DNA of 64,000 nucleotides from positions 62,001 through 126,000 of the forward strand of contig DASYXW010000089.1 in assembly GCA_035934405.1 (NCBI GenBank), in the 5' to 3' direction. Made by a program: the position numbers and the translations under genes. The notes beneath the pieces were generated by a model. The model searched no databases. It was not told the DNA's origin and saw only the letters and a program-made list of their open reading frames with translations. Shown here in pieces: positions 33,538-42,283 of the stretch. This DNA is from DASYXW01 sp035934405. GTDB taxonomy: Bacteria; Acidobacteriota; Terriglobia; UBA7540. Each line of letters starts with the position of its first letter. The first letter of the stretch is position 1.

Positions 33538-33976
33538 ATGAATCACTTACAAGCAATTACAACGCCATTCAACTTAGGCAGAGTTTCAAACTGTACCACT
33601 ACCGAACCCTAGATAGTGGCTCAGCTTGACGATTCTCTATCAGTTGATTCCTTTACCGTCGTTCCGGCGAAAGCGGGAATCCACTCTGCAAACGGCGGCC
33701 ATTTGGAAACATGGATCCCGGCTTCGCGGGGATGATCGCGGCGAACAATGTCAGGAAAATATCAGACTGAGTTGCTATCCAACCGAACTGGGGCGGAAAC
33801 TCAAGGCGAGTCACGACCAAAACAGTGGAGAGGGTGAAATCATGGGGGCGAAAACACTTCAGCACGGCGCCGGGAAGGCCGGCCCTGGCGCTGCGCGGCC
33901 CGGCCCGTTGCCACCGGCGTGGCACGGAAAGCTTGGGGCGGGGCCTGGAATCCTCCGTGCCGCCAACCGTGCGCGC
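33538..33976. other. Gene-free spacer after the methyltransferase remnant
   Basis: Apart from the palindromic repeat at 33657-33737, I see no gene in these 439 bases. A GGCGCCGGGAAGGCCGGCC-type GC-rich stretch at about 33868-33905 can fold on itself. Confidence 0.4.
33657..33737. repeat. Palindromic intergenic element (CCCGCGAAAGCGGG type)
   Basis: The left half (CCGTCGTTCCGGCGAAAGCGG, 33657-33677) and the right half (GGATCCCGGCTTCGCGGGGAT, 33712-33732) are each hairpins of the well-known GTCATTCCCGC/GCGGGAATCCA family and are partly complementary to each other. The hairpin at 774-799 belongs to the same family. Confidence 0.6.
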
Positions 33977-34435
33977 TTAGGCGTCCAACTCGAACTCGAA
34001 TTCGAAGCCGGGCCCCGCAGACCATCGACGTCGTCCAGCGCCGAGGCTCACCATCGCCGGGCGCTCGGCCCGGATCCGCTCCCGCCGCCAAATCTCCGCC
34101 TTGACGAGCGGCACCAGCCGCCGGCGGCGCACGTCGTCGGCCGAAGGCACCCGCGTCTTGCCGATGTAGCCCAAGTCCTGATAGGCCCGCTCCGCCGAGC
34201 TCGCTCCCACGAAGGTCTTGGCCAGAGCATAGTGGGAACCGGCAAGATCACGCACCGGCACCTTTCCTTGCAAACTATGATCCGCCGTGACCACTCCCAC
34301 CAGGCAACAGCAGGAGTTGTAAACCAGCCGGCCGCTGCGGGCGTGGGCCAACAGCCAGGCGAGGCGTTCATCGGTGTAGGCCGTTCGGAGAAAATTGCGG
34401 ATGGCGCGCTTGCACTCTTTCAGTTGATAGTTCAA
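33977..34435 (-). CDS. Hypothetical basic protein
   Basis: The TTG at 34435 is chosen because GAGGTG lies 5 nt upstream; this gives 152 residues. The start NYQLKECKRAIRNFLRTAYT is helical, then come DERLAWLLAHARSGRLVYNS, a Cys-Cys-Cys-Leu-Val patch, LAGSHYALAKTFVGASSAER and a very basic C-terminus (VRRRRLVPLVKAEIWRRERI). No signal peptide and no known domain are recognised. It is preceded by no strong promoter. A nucleic-acid-binding role would fit the charge but is a guess. Confidence 0.5.
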   Translation of the reverse strand: MNYQLKECKRAIRNFLRTAYTDERLAWLLAHARSGRLVYNSCCCLVGVVTADHSLQGKVPVRDLAGSHYALAKTFVGASSAERAYQDLGYIGKTRVPSADDVRRRRLVPLVKAEIWRRERIRAERPAMVSLGAGRRRWSAGPGFEFEFELDA

Positions 34436-34573
34436 TCGTTCACCTCGGGTCGTATGAGTTTGAGTCCCAGAGCCGGGCTCCTTACCTCCGGTAATTAACT
34501 GATCTGCAAAGCCTTCTTCGCTCGGCTTGCCGATCGCCGGGCATATACGCGCACGCCTTTCGCCAAAGCGCAT

Positions 34574-34972
34574 CCGTGAGTGAAGGTTTCGGGCAGGCTC
34601 CCCGCGTCATCGCAAGCACATATACACTAATAGGTTAGGAGGCAGCGGTGCGCTGCCGGGGAGGCGACCATTATGCAGTTTCTAATTGATTGAATCTGAA
34701 GGGATGCTGCAACTTTCTTCTGCTTTGTTCCATGACGGTTCTTTGACCCGTCTGCTCTGTCGGTGGGCGTTGGTCTGGATTGTCCAAGTTATAAACTGCA
34801 CCGGGTGGCGCCTCCAAGCATCTAAACCAAAGAACACCACATCCGGAAAGGCGGCCCGGCAAAATCAATGTCGAGGCGTCGCGCCCTTGGAGTAGAATAG
34901 CAGCGAGTGGCTCCCAAGGCTGCCGGACCGGCGTTCGACCTGGCTTAAACGATTATTTCGAGGTTATGGCTT
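34574..34972. other. Gene-free spacer upstream of lon
   Basis: No gene is recognised in 399 bases. GGCAGC-GGTGC-GCTGCC (34641-34657) forms a small hairpin. TATAAA at 34790-34795 is a possible -10. No CIRCE element or clear heat-shock sigma32 promoter is visible. Confidence 0.35.
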
Positions 34973-37393
34973 ATGCCTGCCAAGTCCAAGAAGACGACTG
35001 AGTTTAACGAACTGCCCGTGCTCCCGGTGCGGGAGACTGTGCTCTTTCCCAATGCCATCCTGCCCCTGACGGTGGGACGCGAGAGCTCGCTGAAGCTCGT
35101 CTCCGAGCTCAAGGAAGACGAGCGCTTCATCGCGGTGATTGCGCAGCGCGACTCGCGGGTGGAGAATCCGCAGCCCGTGGACCTCTACCAGATCGGCACG
35201 GCGGCTTACATCCACAAGATCATCAAACTGCCCAGCCAGAGCTTGTTCATTTTCGTCGAGGGACTGCAACGCATCGCGCTCCAGGAAGTGATTCAGATGG
35301 AGCCTTATATGCGCGCCAAGGTGCGGCCGCTCACCGACATCATTTCGCCCGAGAAGCACCCGGACTTCGAGGCGCTGGTGCGCAGCGTCACCTCGCTCTT
35401 CCAGCAGGTGGTGCAGCTTTCCCCCACCCTCTCAGACGATCTGCAAACCGTGGTGATGAACATTGACGACCCGGCGCGCTTGGCTGACTTCATCGCCGCC
35501 AACCTGCCCTCCATCTCCAACACTGAGAAGCAGGAGCTGCTGGAGAGTCTCGACCTCAAGGAGCGGCTCGATCGGCTGAACAAGCAACTGGCGCGCGAAG
35601 TGGAAGTGCAGCAGCTTCGCTCCAAGATTCAGTCCGACGTGCAGGACCAGGTGACGCAGAGCCAGCGCGACTACTATCTGCGCGAGCAGATGAAGGCGAT
35701 TCAGAAGGAGCTGGGCGAGGTCGACGAGCAGCAGGAAATCGAAGAGCTGCGGCAAAAAATCGAAGCCGCCGGCATGAGCGAAGAGGCCAAAAAGGAGGCG
35801 ATGCGGGAGCTGAAGCGCCTCTCCAAGATGAACTCCGCCGCCGCCGACTATCACGTCACCCGCACTTATCTCGATTGGCTGGTGGCGCTGCCCTGGAACA
35901 AGTTTACCGAGTTCAAGGTGGATCTCGCGAAGGCCCAGGAGGTTCTCAACACTGATCACTACGATCTCGAAAAAATCAAGGAGCGTATCCTCGATTACCT
36001 CGCTGTTCTCAAGTTGAAGCCGCAGTTGAAAGGACCCATCCTGTGTTTGGTGGGACCGCCGGGAGTGGGCAAGACGTCGCTGGCGAAGTCGGTCGCCCGC
36101 GCGCTGGACCGCAAGTTCGTGCGCATGTCGCTCGGCGGCATCCACGACGAGGCGGAAATCCGCGGCCACCGGCGCACGTATATCGGCGCTCTGCCCGGCC
36201 AGGTGATTCAGGGAATCCGGCGCGCCGAGGCGCGCGACCCGGTATTCGTGCTTGATGAAGTGGACAAAATCGGGCGCGACTTCCGCGGCGATCCGTCGTC
36301 GGCGCTGCTCGAAGTGCTCGATCCGGAGCAGAACGCCAATTTCCGCGACAATTACCTCGACGTGCAGTTTGACCTCTCGAAGGTGCTGTTTATCTGCACC
36401 GCCAACGTGCTCGACACCATACCGCCCCCGTTGATTGACCGCATGGAGTTGCTGGAGCTGCAGGGGTACACGGAAGAGGAGAAAATCGAGATCGCCTTCC
36501 GCCACCTGATTCCCAAACAGACCGAGGAGAACGGTATCAAAGACCAGGAGCAGATCGAGTTCACGCGCAACGGCATCGCCTACCTTATCCGCCACTACAC
36601 GCGCGAGGCGGGTGTGCGCAGCCTGGAGCGCGAGATCGCCACGCTCTGCCGCAAGCAGGCGCGCCGGATTGCCGGGAGCGTGGACGGCGCCGCGCCCAAG
36701 CTGGTGGTGACGCCGGAAAACATCGGCGAGTTCCTGGGGGTGCCACGATTCCGGCTGGACAGCGAGCTCGTGGAGCGCACGCGGCAGCCAGGTGTGGCCG
36801 TGGGCTTGGCCTGGACGCCGACCGGCGGCGACGTGCTCTTCATCGAAGCCAACGTCATGAAGGGGGGCAAGAACTTCACCATGACCGGCCACGTGGGCCA
36901 GGTGATGCAGGAGTCCATGCAGGCGGCGCTGGCCTGGGTGCGCAGTCACGCGCTCGATTACGGCGTTGACCCGGACTTCTTCCAGGCGAACGACATTCAC
37001 ATCCACGTGCCGGCCGGCGCGATTCCCAAGGACGGCCCTTCGGCGGGCGTCACCATGGTGACGACACTCGTCTCCGCGCTCACCCGACGCGCCGTCCGCG
37101 AGCGCGTGGCCATGACCGGCGAGATCACCCTCAGTGGCCAGGTGCTGCCTATCGGCGGCATCAAGGAAAAGCTTCTGGCCGCCAAGCGCGCCGGGGTGCG
37201 CGAGGTTTTTCTTCCCGCCGAGAACGAGCCCAACGTTACCGAAGACCTGACGCCGGAAATGCTCGATGGCCTCAAGCTGCATTACGTGAAGACGATCCAG
37301 GATCTGGTGGATCAGGCGCTCGAGACAGAGCCGACACCGCTGGGCTTAGGCCGAACGGAACCGGTCCTGGCGCCGGTCGGCGCCCCGAATTAA
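34973..37393 (+). CDS. lon: ATP-dependent Lon protease
   Basis: The protein has 806 residues, the usual LonA length. The N-terminal substrate-binding domain covers about 12-210 (LPVLPVRETVLFPNAILPL). A coiled-coil segment (210-310) leads to the AAA+ module: Walker A GPPGVGKT (361-368), pore and sensor regions, and Walker B VFVLDEVDK (424-432). The peptidase domain carries the catalytic dyad Ser690 (KDGPSAGVTM) and Lys733 (GGIKEKLLAAKRAG), spaced 43 residues as in the E. coli enzyme. It degrades misfolded and regulatory proteins, including many antitoxins, in the cytoplasm. Three toxin-antitoxin pairs lie in this window. GAGG 9 nt upstream supports the ATG at 34973. It is convergent with the DUF2252 gene. 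Confidence 0.98.
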   Translation: MPAKSKKTTEFNELPVLPVRETVLFPNAILPLTVGRESSLKLVSELKEDERFIAVIAQRDSRVENPQPVDLYQIGTAAYIHKIIKLPSQSLFIFVEGLQRIALQEVIQMEPYMRAKVRPLTDIISPEKHPDFEALVRSVTSLFQQVVQLSPTLSDDLQTVVMNIDDPARLADFIAANLPSISNTEKQELLESLDLKERLDRLNKQLAREVEVQQLRSKIQSDVQDQVTQSQRDYYLREQMKAIQKELGEVDEQQEIEELRQKIEAAGMSEEAKKEAMRELKRLSKMNSAAADYHVTRTYLDWLVALPWNKFTEFKVDLAKAQEVLNTDHYDLEKIKERILDYLAVLKLKPQLKGPILCLVGPPGVGKTSLAKSVARALDRKFVRMSLGGIHDEAEIRGHRRTYIGALPGQVIQGIRRAEARDPVFVLDEVDKIGRDFRGDPSSALLEVLDPEQNANFRDNYLDVQFDLSKVLFICTANVLDTIPPPLIDRMELLELQGYTEEEKIEIAFRHLIPKQTEENGIKDQEQIEFTRNGIAYLIRHYTREAGVRSLEREIATLCRKQARRIAGSVDGAAPKLVVTPENIGEFLGVPRFRLDSELVERTRQPGVAVGLAWTPTGGDVLFIEANVMKGGKNFTMTGHVGQVMQESMQAALAWVRSHALDYGVDPDFFQANDIHIHVPAGAIPKDGPSAGVTMVTTLVSALTRRAVRERVAMTGEITLSGQVLPIGGIKEKLLAAKRAGVREVFLPAENEPNVTEDLTPEMLDGLKLHYVKTIQDLVDQALETEPTPLGLGRTEPVLAPVGAPN

Positions 37394-37456
37394 ATCGCTG
37401 AGAAGGCGTAGCCGCGTCAGGCATTTTCTGGCCGTGGGGAAGTTTGTCTCTCGAAT

Positions 37457-38557
37457 TTATTCCGCCAATTTGCCGCTCGAGACACTTCGCGCCTTCCACT
37501 CTTCCCAGTCCTTGCTCGTCGCCTTGACCATGGCCCGTGTGGCAGCGTGAAGCCAGCGGGCCGGCCGGGTCGTCAAGTCGCGCCACACGCCTTTCACGGC
37601 TCGCTTCGAGCCCAAATGAACGTTGGCCGTCTCGCGGCCCATCTCGCAAAGCAAGCGGTGTTCGTCGCGCGCCTTGGGCAGAGTGTCCATCTCGATGCGG
37701 GAACAATCCGGGGCGAGACGGCGGACGATCCAGCGGCCCTTGAGGCGAACGAAGGGATCGCGGCAACGCACGGCCTGTTCCAACACGCACTCGTAGAGAA
37801 TCTTCTCGGAGCCGCCGCGGTTGGCCCACGCCCAGCCGGAAGTCACCAGGGCTTTGGCCTCGCGGGCAATTTTGCCGCCGCGCCAATCCGCAATGGCCAC
37901 GAACCGCTCGCGGCCGAGGCTGCCGAGCCCGGCGACGCGATGGGCGACGCGGTAGGTGAGGCCCGGTTCGGGCAACATCCGCTCGAGCGCCTTAACGGCG
38001 CCTTTTGGCGGACGCTCGTTGAAAGTCGGCAGCGCCGCCATCTTGGCCCAGAAGCGCGCCGGTTCGCGCAATTCGGTGAAGGCGATCTGGCGCAGCCAGT
38101 GGTGATGCTCGCCGAGTACGATGGGGCTGCCCCCGCTGCGGAGGCCCGAGGTGTATCCTTCCAGAATAGCGTCGCAGGCGTCCTTGGGGCCGAGCGAGAG
38201 GTGTTGGGCGGCGATGGCAAGATGGGCGCTCGCCGCCAGGCGCACAAGGTCGATGGTGTAGGGCATGGGATAGACCTCGTCGAAGTCGTTGACGCCCCAC
38301 ACCAGCCGTCCTTCAATGTCGCGCCAGGTGCCGAAGTTCTCCACGTGCAGGTCTCCGACGGCAAGCACGGCGGGCGCCTTCGCGGCATCGCGGCAGACTT
38401 CGGGCCAGATCTCGGCCCAGCGGTAAAAAGTGGCGCGGAGAAAGGGGAAAACCTCGGCGGCCATCTCCTTGTGCTTGAGCTTGAGGTCGGCTTCGACAAT
38501 GGGGATGCGCCGCGCGAGCCACGACTCGTACTTCTCGGTAGTCTTGAGGATGTTCAT
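37457..38557 (-). CDS. DUF2252 family protein (kinase-like fold)
   Basis: The protein has 366 residues; GGAG lies 6 nt before the ATG. It shows the DUF2252 signature: WLARRIPIVEADLKLKHKEM, FLRATFYRWAEIWP, AVGDLHVENFGTWRD and VWGVNDFDEVYPMPYTIDLVR. These resemble the catalytic HxDxxxxN and DFD motifs of aminoglycoside-phosphotransferase-like kinases. The substrate is unknown for the family. No signal peptide is present, so it is cytoplasmic. It stands alone between the convergent lon gene and a divergent small secreted-protein gene. Confidence 0.88.
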   Translation of the reverse strand: MNILKTTEKYESWLARRIPIVEADLKLKHKEMAAEVFPFLRATFYRWAEIWPEVCRDAAKAPAVLAVGDLHVENFGTWRDIEGRLVWGVNDFDEVYPMPYTIDLVRLAASAHLAIAAQHLSLGPKDACDAILEGYTSGLRSGGSPIVLGEHHHWLRQIAFTELREPARFWAKMAALPTFNERPPKGAVKALERMLPEPGLTYRVAHRVAGLGSLGRERFVAIADWRGGKIAREAKALVTSGWAWANRGGSEKILYECVLEQAVRCRDPFVRLKGRWIVRRLAPDCSRIEMDTLPKARDEHRLLCEMGRETANVHLGSKRAVKGVWRDLTTRPARWLHAATRAMVKATSKDWEEWKARSVSSGKLAE

Positions 38558-38616
38558 GGTGCGCTCCTGCTTGCCACCGATTGCCGCTCAGAATACACTG
38601 GACAGGAAGGCGTGGA

Positions 38617-39102
38617 ATGAGAAAAGAGTGCCTGCCGAACCGTCGCACCGCCTGGATGCTGGTGGTCCTGGCCGTGCCCCTGCCGCTCGTCCGTCAGGCT
38701 CAACTCAAGGCGCAGCAGGGCGCCGGGCAAATTGACGACATCTCCGGCGAATACGACTTTATCTCGCCCGAGGACACCCTGGCTGTCCTGGACGAAGACG
38801 GCAAGCTTAAGGGTTACATTGACGTGATTCAGGGCCAAGACGAGTCCGACGCCGTCCTAACTTACGACATTACGATTGGTACACGCCAGAAGGATCATGT
38901 CGAACTCAAGACCAGCAAGATTCACGAGAAGTACTACCGCTTTTCAGGCACTGCCGCGAGAGGGTCCGGTAAGAAGGAATCCGACCCCGACTACCTTCGG
39001 CTGGTGGGTGACCTGGAGACAGTCACGGTGAATGGATCGAGCGGCTTGGAATCCATTGCGCGGCAGCATGTGGTGTTCAAGTCGAAAGGCAAAGAACAGT
39101 AA
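38617..39102 (+). CDS. Secreted hypothetical protein
   Basis: The ATG at 38617 has AGGAAGG 6 nt upstream and gives 161 residues. Residues 1-32 form a signal peptide (RRTAWMLVVLAVPLPLV). The mature part is a small acidic beta-rich domain: GEYDFISPEDTLAVLDEDGKL, GYIDVIQGQDESDAVLTYDI and DHVELKTSKIHEKYYRFSGT. This reads like a single lipocalin-type or beta-sandwich fold that reports the effect of a substrate, but no family is recognised. It is divergent from the DUF2252 gene with a 59-nt spacer. A 7-nt repeat array starts directly after its stop codon. Confidence 0.7.
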   Translation: MRKECLPNRRTAWMLVVLAVPLPLVRQAQLKAQQGAGQIDDISGEYDFISPEDTLAVLDEDGKLKGYIDVIQGQDESDAVLTYDITIGTRQKDHVELKTSKIHEKYYRFSGTAARGSGKKESDPDYLRLVGDLETVTVNGSSGLESIARQHVVFKSKGKEQ

Positions 39103-39206
39103 TCAGTTGTCAGTTGGTCAGTTATCAGTTCTCAGTTTTCAGTTGTGGTTTTCGGTCATCGGTTCCAGGTTCCATATGGGGTGACACGCGCGACAACTGA
39201 GAACTG
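39103..39206. repeat. TCAGTTN heptad array with distal inverted copy
   Basis: Six copies of TCAGTTN stand at 39103-39145 (one extra G at 39117), starting at the base after the stop codon of the preceding gene. CAGTTCTCAGTT (39126-39137) is matched perfectly by AACTGAGAACTG (39195-39206), so a 12-bp stem can form around a 57-nt loop between two convergent genes. It may serve as a bidirectional terminator. Confidence 0.75.
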
Positions 39207-39211
39207 CTTTT

Positions 39212-40204
39212 TCACCGTCTCCCCGCAAAGCTCATGGTCTTTTCGCGCACGTGCGCGATGAGGTTGCGGACCGCGTCGGCAAGCTGGACTACTTCCCCCT
39301 CGCCCTCCACGTCAAACTCGATCTCATAGTTGCCGGCGGCGGCGTGGTCCACCGCCGTTTTAAGGTCCACCAGCGGCTTCACCACCTCGCGAGGCAGCAC
39401 GAAGCTCACCCAGACGCTCAGCAGGAACACCAGCACGGAGACGATACTCAGCACCCATTCGGCTCGCCGCTTAAGCTGCCGGGCTTCCACATGGTCGCGC
39501 CGGACGCGATCCCAGCTTTGTTTTTCCAGCTCGGCGGAAAGCTCGATGACAGCGCCGCTCGAAGCCTGAAGGCCGGCAATGGTCTGGCGCAGGGAGGGGT
39601 CGCGCGCCTCGAGCGTTTGGGCCATCTCGGCGTCAAAGGAACCCACCCGGGTGTGAAGTTCGTTCACCAGCTCAGCGCGGCTCTTGTGGCGGGATTGTCT
39701 CAGCAGGTCGTTCAGGTCCTTCTCATACGCCGCCACCGCCTGCTGGATCTGCCCCGTCTGCTCGGCCGGAGCTTCCGGCCGTCCGGAGCGAGAAACCGCG
39801 GCTTCGAGGCGTTGCTGATAGAGGTCCACCTGCTGCAGGATCTTGCCGGTGGTGACGTTGTCCTCCGGCTGGAGGTCGCGGCAACCCTCGATGGTGTCTT
39901 TCAGGTCGGCCAGGGCCTGACGGTTGGCTTTGAGGTCGGCATCGTCGTGGAGCAGGAAGTAATTCCGTTCGGCGCGCCGGGCGTCCATCATCTCGATTGA
40001 GGCGTGTTCGGCGAGCGTGGCGACGGGAGCATCAACGTTGACGATACGGTCCACGATCCAGCTCATGGCAAACAGGTAGTAGACCGCCAGGACGATGACG
40101 GGAACCAGGATGAGTCGAACGATGGCGAGACTGTAGGCCACCCGGCGCCGCAGCGAGGCGCCACGCGCGAACACCCGGAAAGGCTCCCGGAGTCGTAACC
40201 TCAT
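39212..40204 (-). CDS. HAMP-domain membrane protein with periplasmic helical sensor
   Basis: The ATG at 40204 follows AGGAAGC closely and gives 330 residues. Two transmembrane helices (about 30-50, RLILVPVIVLAVYYLFAM, and about 255-278, VLSIVSVLVFLLSVWVSFVL) bracket a 200-residue periplasmic helical bundle (SIEMMDARRAERNYFLLHDD, then long heptad-rich helices) of the CHASE3/MCP-sensor type. A HAMP domain follows (PREVVKPLVDLKTAVDHAAAG to IAHVREK). The protein ends there, without a kinase, cyclase or methyl-accepting domain. It may be a truncated sensor or one that works through a partner. No partner gene is adjacent. Confidence 0.82.
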   Translation of the reverse strand: MRLRLREPFRVFARGASLRRRVAYSLAIVRLILVPVIVLAVYYLFAMSWIVDRIVNVDAPVATLAEHASIEMMDARRAERNYFLLHDDADLKANRQALADLKDTIEGCRDLQPEDNVTTGKILQQVDLYQQRLEAAVSRSGRPEAPAEQTGQIQQAVAAYEKDLNDLLRQSRHKSRAELVNELHTRVGSFDAEMAQTLEARDPSLRQTIAGLQASSGAVIELSAELEKQSWDRVRRDHVEARQLKRRAEWVLSIVSVLVFLLSVWVSFVLPREVVKPLVDLKTAVDHAAAGNYEIEFDVEGEGEVVQLADAVRNLIAHVREKTMSFAGRR

Positions 40205-40418
40205 GCTTCCTATCCGATCCCAGGAATAGGATACCATTCCGCCCCCCTCAGCGTGTCAGGTTCCCGGCAGGCATATTACCGCAGAATGAGACGCCGGCAA
40301 CTTAATTCGGCTGATTCTCCGTCCAACCGGTCTAGAACCGGGGATGAAACTTTCCCGACGACCGTGGCGTATCATAGTGCTGGCGGGCGAACCGAGCCGC
40401 CTGAATCGGAGGTGCTGA

Positions 40419-40757
40419 ATGTACTGCCCACAGTGCGGAAAAGAGTACGCGGACCGCGTGAACTTCTGTTGCCAGTGTGGCGCGGCGATTGGCGCGAGTT
40501 CGTCGCGTGCGGCCCGGAAGCTGTACTTGTCGCGGGTCAACAAGAAGATCGGGGGCGTCTGCGGCGGCTTCGCCGAGTACCTGGACCTGGACCCCACGCT
40601 GGTGCGGCTGGTCTGGGTGATGGCAGCGATCTTCGTCGGCTGGGGCGTCATCGGGTACCTCATCGCCTGGCTGATCCTCCCGGAAGCTCCGCTCGCGGGA
40701 TGGGCTTCGGCGCCCGCAGTACCGTCAAGTCCGCAACCTTCGCCGCAACACGGGTAG
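40419..40757 (+). CDS. Zinc ribbon-PspC domain protein
   Basis: The protein has 112 residues; GGAGG precedes the ATG. MYCPQCGKEY and FCCQCGA are a four-cysteine zinc ribbon. A PspC domain follows: LYLSRVNKKIGGVCGGFAEY, DLDPTLVRLVWV and a transmembrane helix (VMAAIFVGWGVIGYLIAWLIL). The tail is Pro/Ser-rich. PspC-like proteins take part in envelope-stress responses at the inner membrane; the fused zinc ribbon is common in this family. The 181-nt stretch before it has no other gene. Confidence 0.9.
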   Translation: MYCPQCGKEYADRVNFCCQCGAAIGASSSRAARKLYLSRVNKKIGGVCGGFAEYLDLDPTLVRLVWVMAAIFVGWGVIGYLIAWLILPEAPLAGWASAPAVPSSPQPSPQHG

Positions 40758-40843
40758 CGCTCGAGACCTCACGCGCGCCCGTCCGAGCGCTTCGTTTGCG
40801 CGTGGGGCGAGCAAAAGCCGCAGACCATGAACAACAATCCGCC

Positions 40844-41431
40844 CTACGAGCCGACGCTTCCGGCGGCAGCGGTGCCCGTGGCGGCCGCCGCCGCGAGGAA
40901 CTGCTCGCGCGTCCAGTCATTGCGCGCCTGGCTCGGCCCGTTGCGATGGCACTGGGCGGCCACATTCGTCCAATCGCCGTTGCGGACAAAGCGCATGAGG
41001 CTGGGGTAGCCGTGAAAGAGGCCCGTGACCCCCAGGTTGTAAATCATGTCGAGCAGTCCGAGCTTGGCCGGATCGGGGAAGGCGGCATAATTCGTGAACT
41101 CTTGGCCAAGCTGGCCGTCAAAATACGTCAGGTGCTGCAACAGCAAGGCGTCAATGGAGGCGTGGGGCAGGATCGGCGAAGTCGTGGCACGATAGAAGCC
41201 CGGCAGGCGCGCAGGGGCAAGCGCCAGGACCCGGTTGTAGTCGCCGAGGATGGCGTCCGGCGTGCTCGGCTGGCCGGCTCCGTCCACGAAGGCAAGCGAC
41301 TGCGCGCGCTCAGCGTTCGCCAGCATTTCGCCTACACCCACGGTAACGAAGCCCTTCGTGTCGAGGTACATCCAAGGCACAATTCCCTCGAAAGTTTCGA
41401 GGTGCGCCAACGAATCGTCCAGGTAAGCCAT
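40844..41431 (-). CDS. T4-lysozyme-type muramidase (GH24-like)
   Basis: The ATG at 41431 has GGAGG 5 nt upstream and gives 195 residues. Near the N-terminus HLETFEGIVPWMYLDTKGF and VTVGVG place Glu15, Asp24 and Thr30. The spacing (9 and 15 residues) equals that of Glu11, Asp20 and Thr26 of T4 lysozyme, so the catalytic triad seems intact. The rest is helical and ends in an Ala-rich tail. No signal peptide or membrane helix is present, which is usual for phage endolysins that need a holin. No other phage gene is adjacent. A prophage remnant or a domesticated lysozyme are both possible. Confidence 0.75.
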   Translation of the reverse strand: MAYLDDSLAHLETFEGIVPWMYLDTKGFVTVGVGEMLANAERAQSLAFVDGAGQPSTPDAILGDYNRVLALAPARLPGFYRATTSPILPHASIDALLLQHLTYFDGQLGQEFTNYAAFPDPAKLGLLDMIYNLGVTGLFHGYPSLMRFVRNGDWTNVAAQCHRNGPSQARNDWTREQFLAAAAATGTAAAGSVGS

Positions 41432-41528
41432 GGATTCCTCCAACTACCGCGAAGCGGGTGGCGCGGACATCGTTTTGTGATGGCTGCGCCTCATTGCATG
41501 TAATCCATCCTGAGAATGGACGCGTCTT

Positions 41529-41849
41529 TCAAAGCGTCGCCTGTTCGTCGGTGATGGCGGGCTTCGCCAGGTAACGCTTGACCCTGATCATTCCCTCCCT
41601 GTCGCGAGCTTCGGCAATCTCGAAGGCGGTCTGCATCCGAAGAAGGGTGTCCATCTTGGGGCCGAAAGCCTTCTCCACCCGCAGCGCCATATCGGGCGAC
41701 AGCGCAGCGCGACCGTTGAGAAGGGCAGAGAGCGCGGGCCGGGTCACGCCCAGAACCCTGGCGGCCTTCGTGACCGAGAGCCCCAGAGGATCGATAATTT
41801 CCATCCTGATAAAGTGCCCCGGATGGGCCGGGCGAGCTATGCGCATCAT
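41529..41849 (-). CDS. higA: HigA-type antitoxin
   Basis: The protein has 106 residues. PAHPGHFIRMEIIDPLGLSV and TKAARVLGVTRPALSALLNG form the helix-turn-helix of HigA/VapI antitoxins, followed by AALSPDMALRVEKAFG and a helical C-terminus (LLRMQTAFEIAEAR). It follows the toxin gene after 14 nt, the toxin-first order typical of higBA. It should bind HigB and repress the shared promoter at 42160-42188. AAAGGAAA precedes the ATGATG start. Confidence 0.93.
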   Translation of the reverse strand: MMRIARPAHPGHFIRMEIIDPLGLSVTKAARVLGVTRPALSALLNGRAALSPDMALRVEKAFGPKMDTLLRMQTAFEIAEARDREGMIRVKRYLAKPAITDEQATL

Positions 41850-41863
41850 GACTTCGTTTCCTT

Positions 41864-42154
41864 TCAGTGGTAATCCTCATAATCCAGGTCGAGAATTTCT
41901 CCTTCGGCCGGGTTGATTCTGAACGTGATCCGCCAGTTGCGCGTGACCGCAAGACTCCAGGTTCCCTTTCGGTCGCCGGTGAGCGGGTGCGCCTTCCAGT
42001 GCGGGATGTCGCGGAGTTCCTGCGCGTCTTCCATCTCCTGCAAGAAGGTCAGGATATTACGGACCTTCTCGACCACGGCCGGAGCCAAGCCCGAAGGATC
42101 ATTGCGCTCGATGAAGCGCCGCAGTCCCCGGTGGACCACGTTTTGGATCTTCAT
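41864..42154 (-). CDS. higB: HigB/RelE-type mRNA interferase toxin
   Basis: The protein has 96 residues, the usual size. It shows RFIERNDPSGLAPAVVEKVR, the strand-loop ELRDIPHWKAHPLTGDRKGT and SLAVTRNWRITFRI with the conserved basic and aromatic residues of ribosome-dependent HigB nucleases, then LDLDYEDYH. It cleaves translated mRNA when its antitoxin is lost, for example through Lon. No Shine-Dalgarno precedes the ATG; the predicted transcript begins at the start codon. Confidence 0.93.
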   Translation of the reverse strand: MKIQNVVHRGLRRFIERNDPSGLAPAVVEKVRNILTFLQEMEDAQELRDIPHWKAHPLTGDRKGTWSLAVTRNWRITFRINPAEGEILDLDYEDYH

Positions 42155-42159
42155 AAGGA

Positions 42160-42188
42160 AGGCTATCCCAAAATCCGTGCTGTGTCAA
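42160..42188 (-). promoter_or_regulatory. higBA promoter, predicted leaderless
   Basis: Minus strand: TTGACA (42188-42183), 17 nt, TAGCCT (42165-42160), then five bases and the ATG of higB. The start of transcription would fall on the first bases of the start codon. TAGCCT is also the -10 of the promoter at 32708-32736. Confidence 0.6.
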
Positions 42189-42283
42189 GTTACGCTTTAC
42201 AGTGTCGAGACTCAAGCGGATCGTGCCCCCCCGTCGCCTTCCGGAACAAACCGTAGTAGGCAGACCTTACTCATGGCGCCGCC

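Noticed and set aside
33225..33629. Intact 134-residue protein in the first frame
   Set aside because: After about residue 40 the family sequence continues in the next frame, so the frame is a broken methyltransferase tail.
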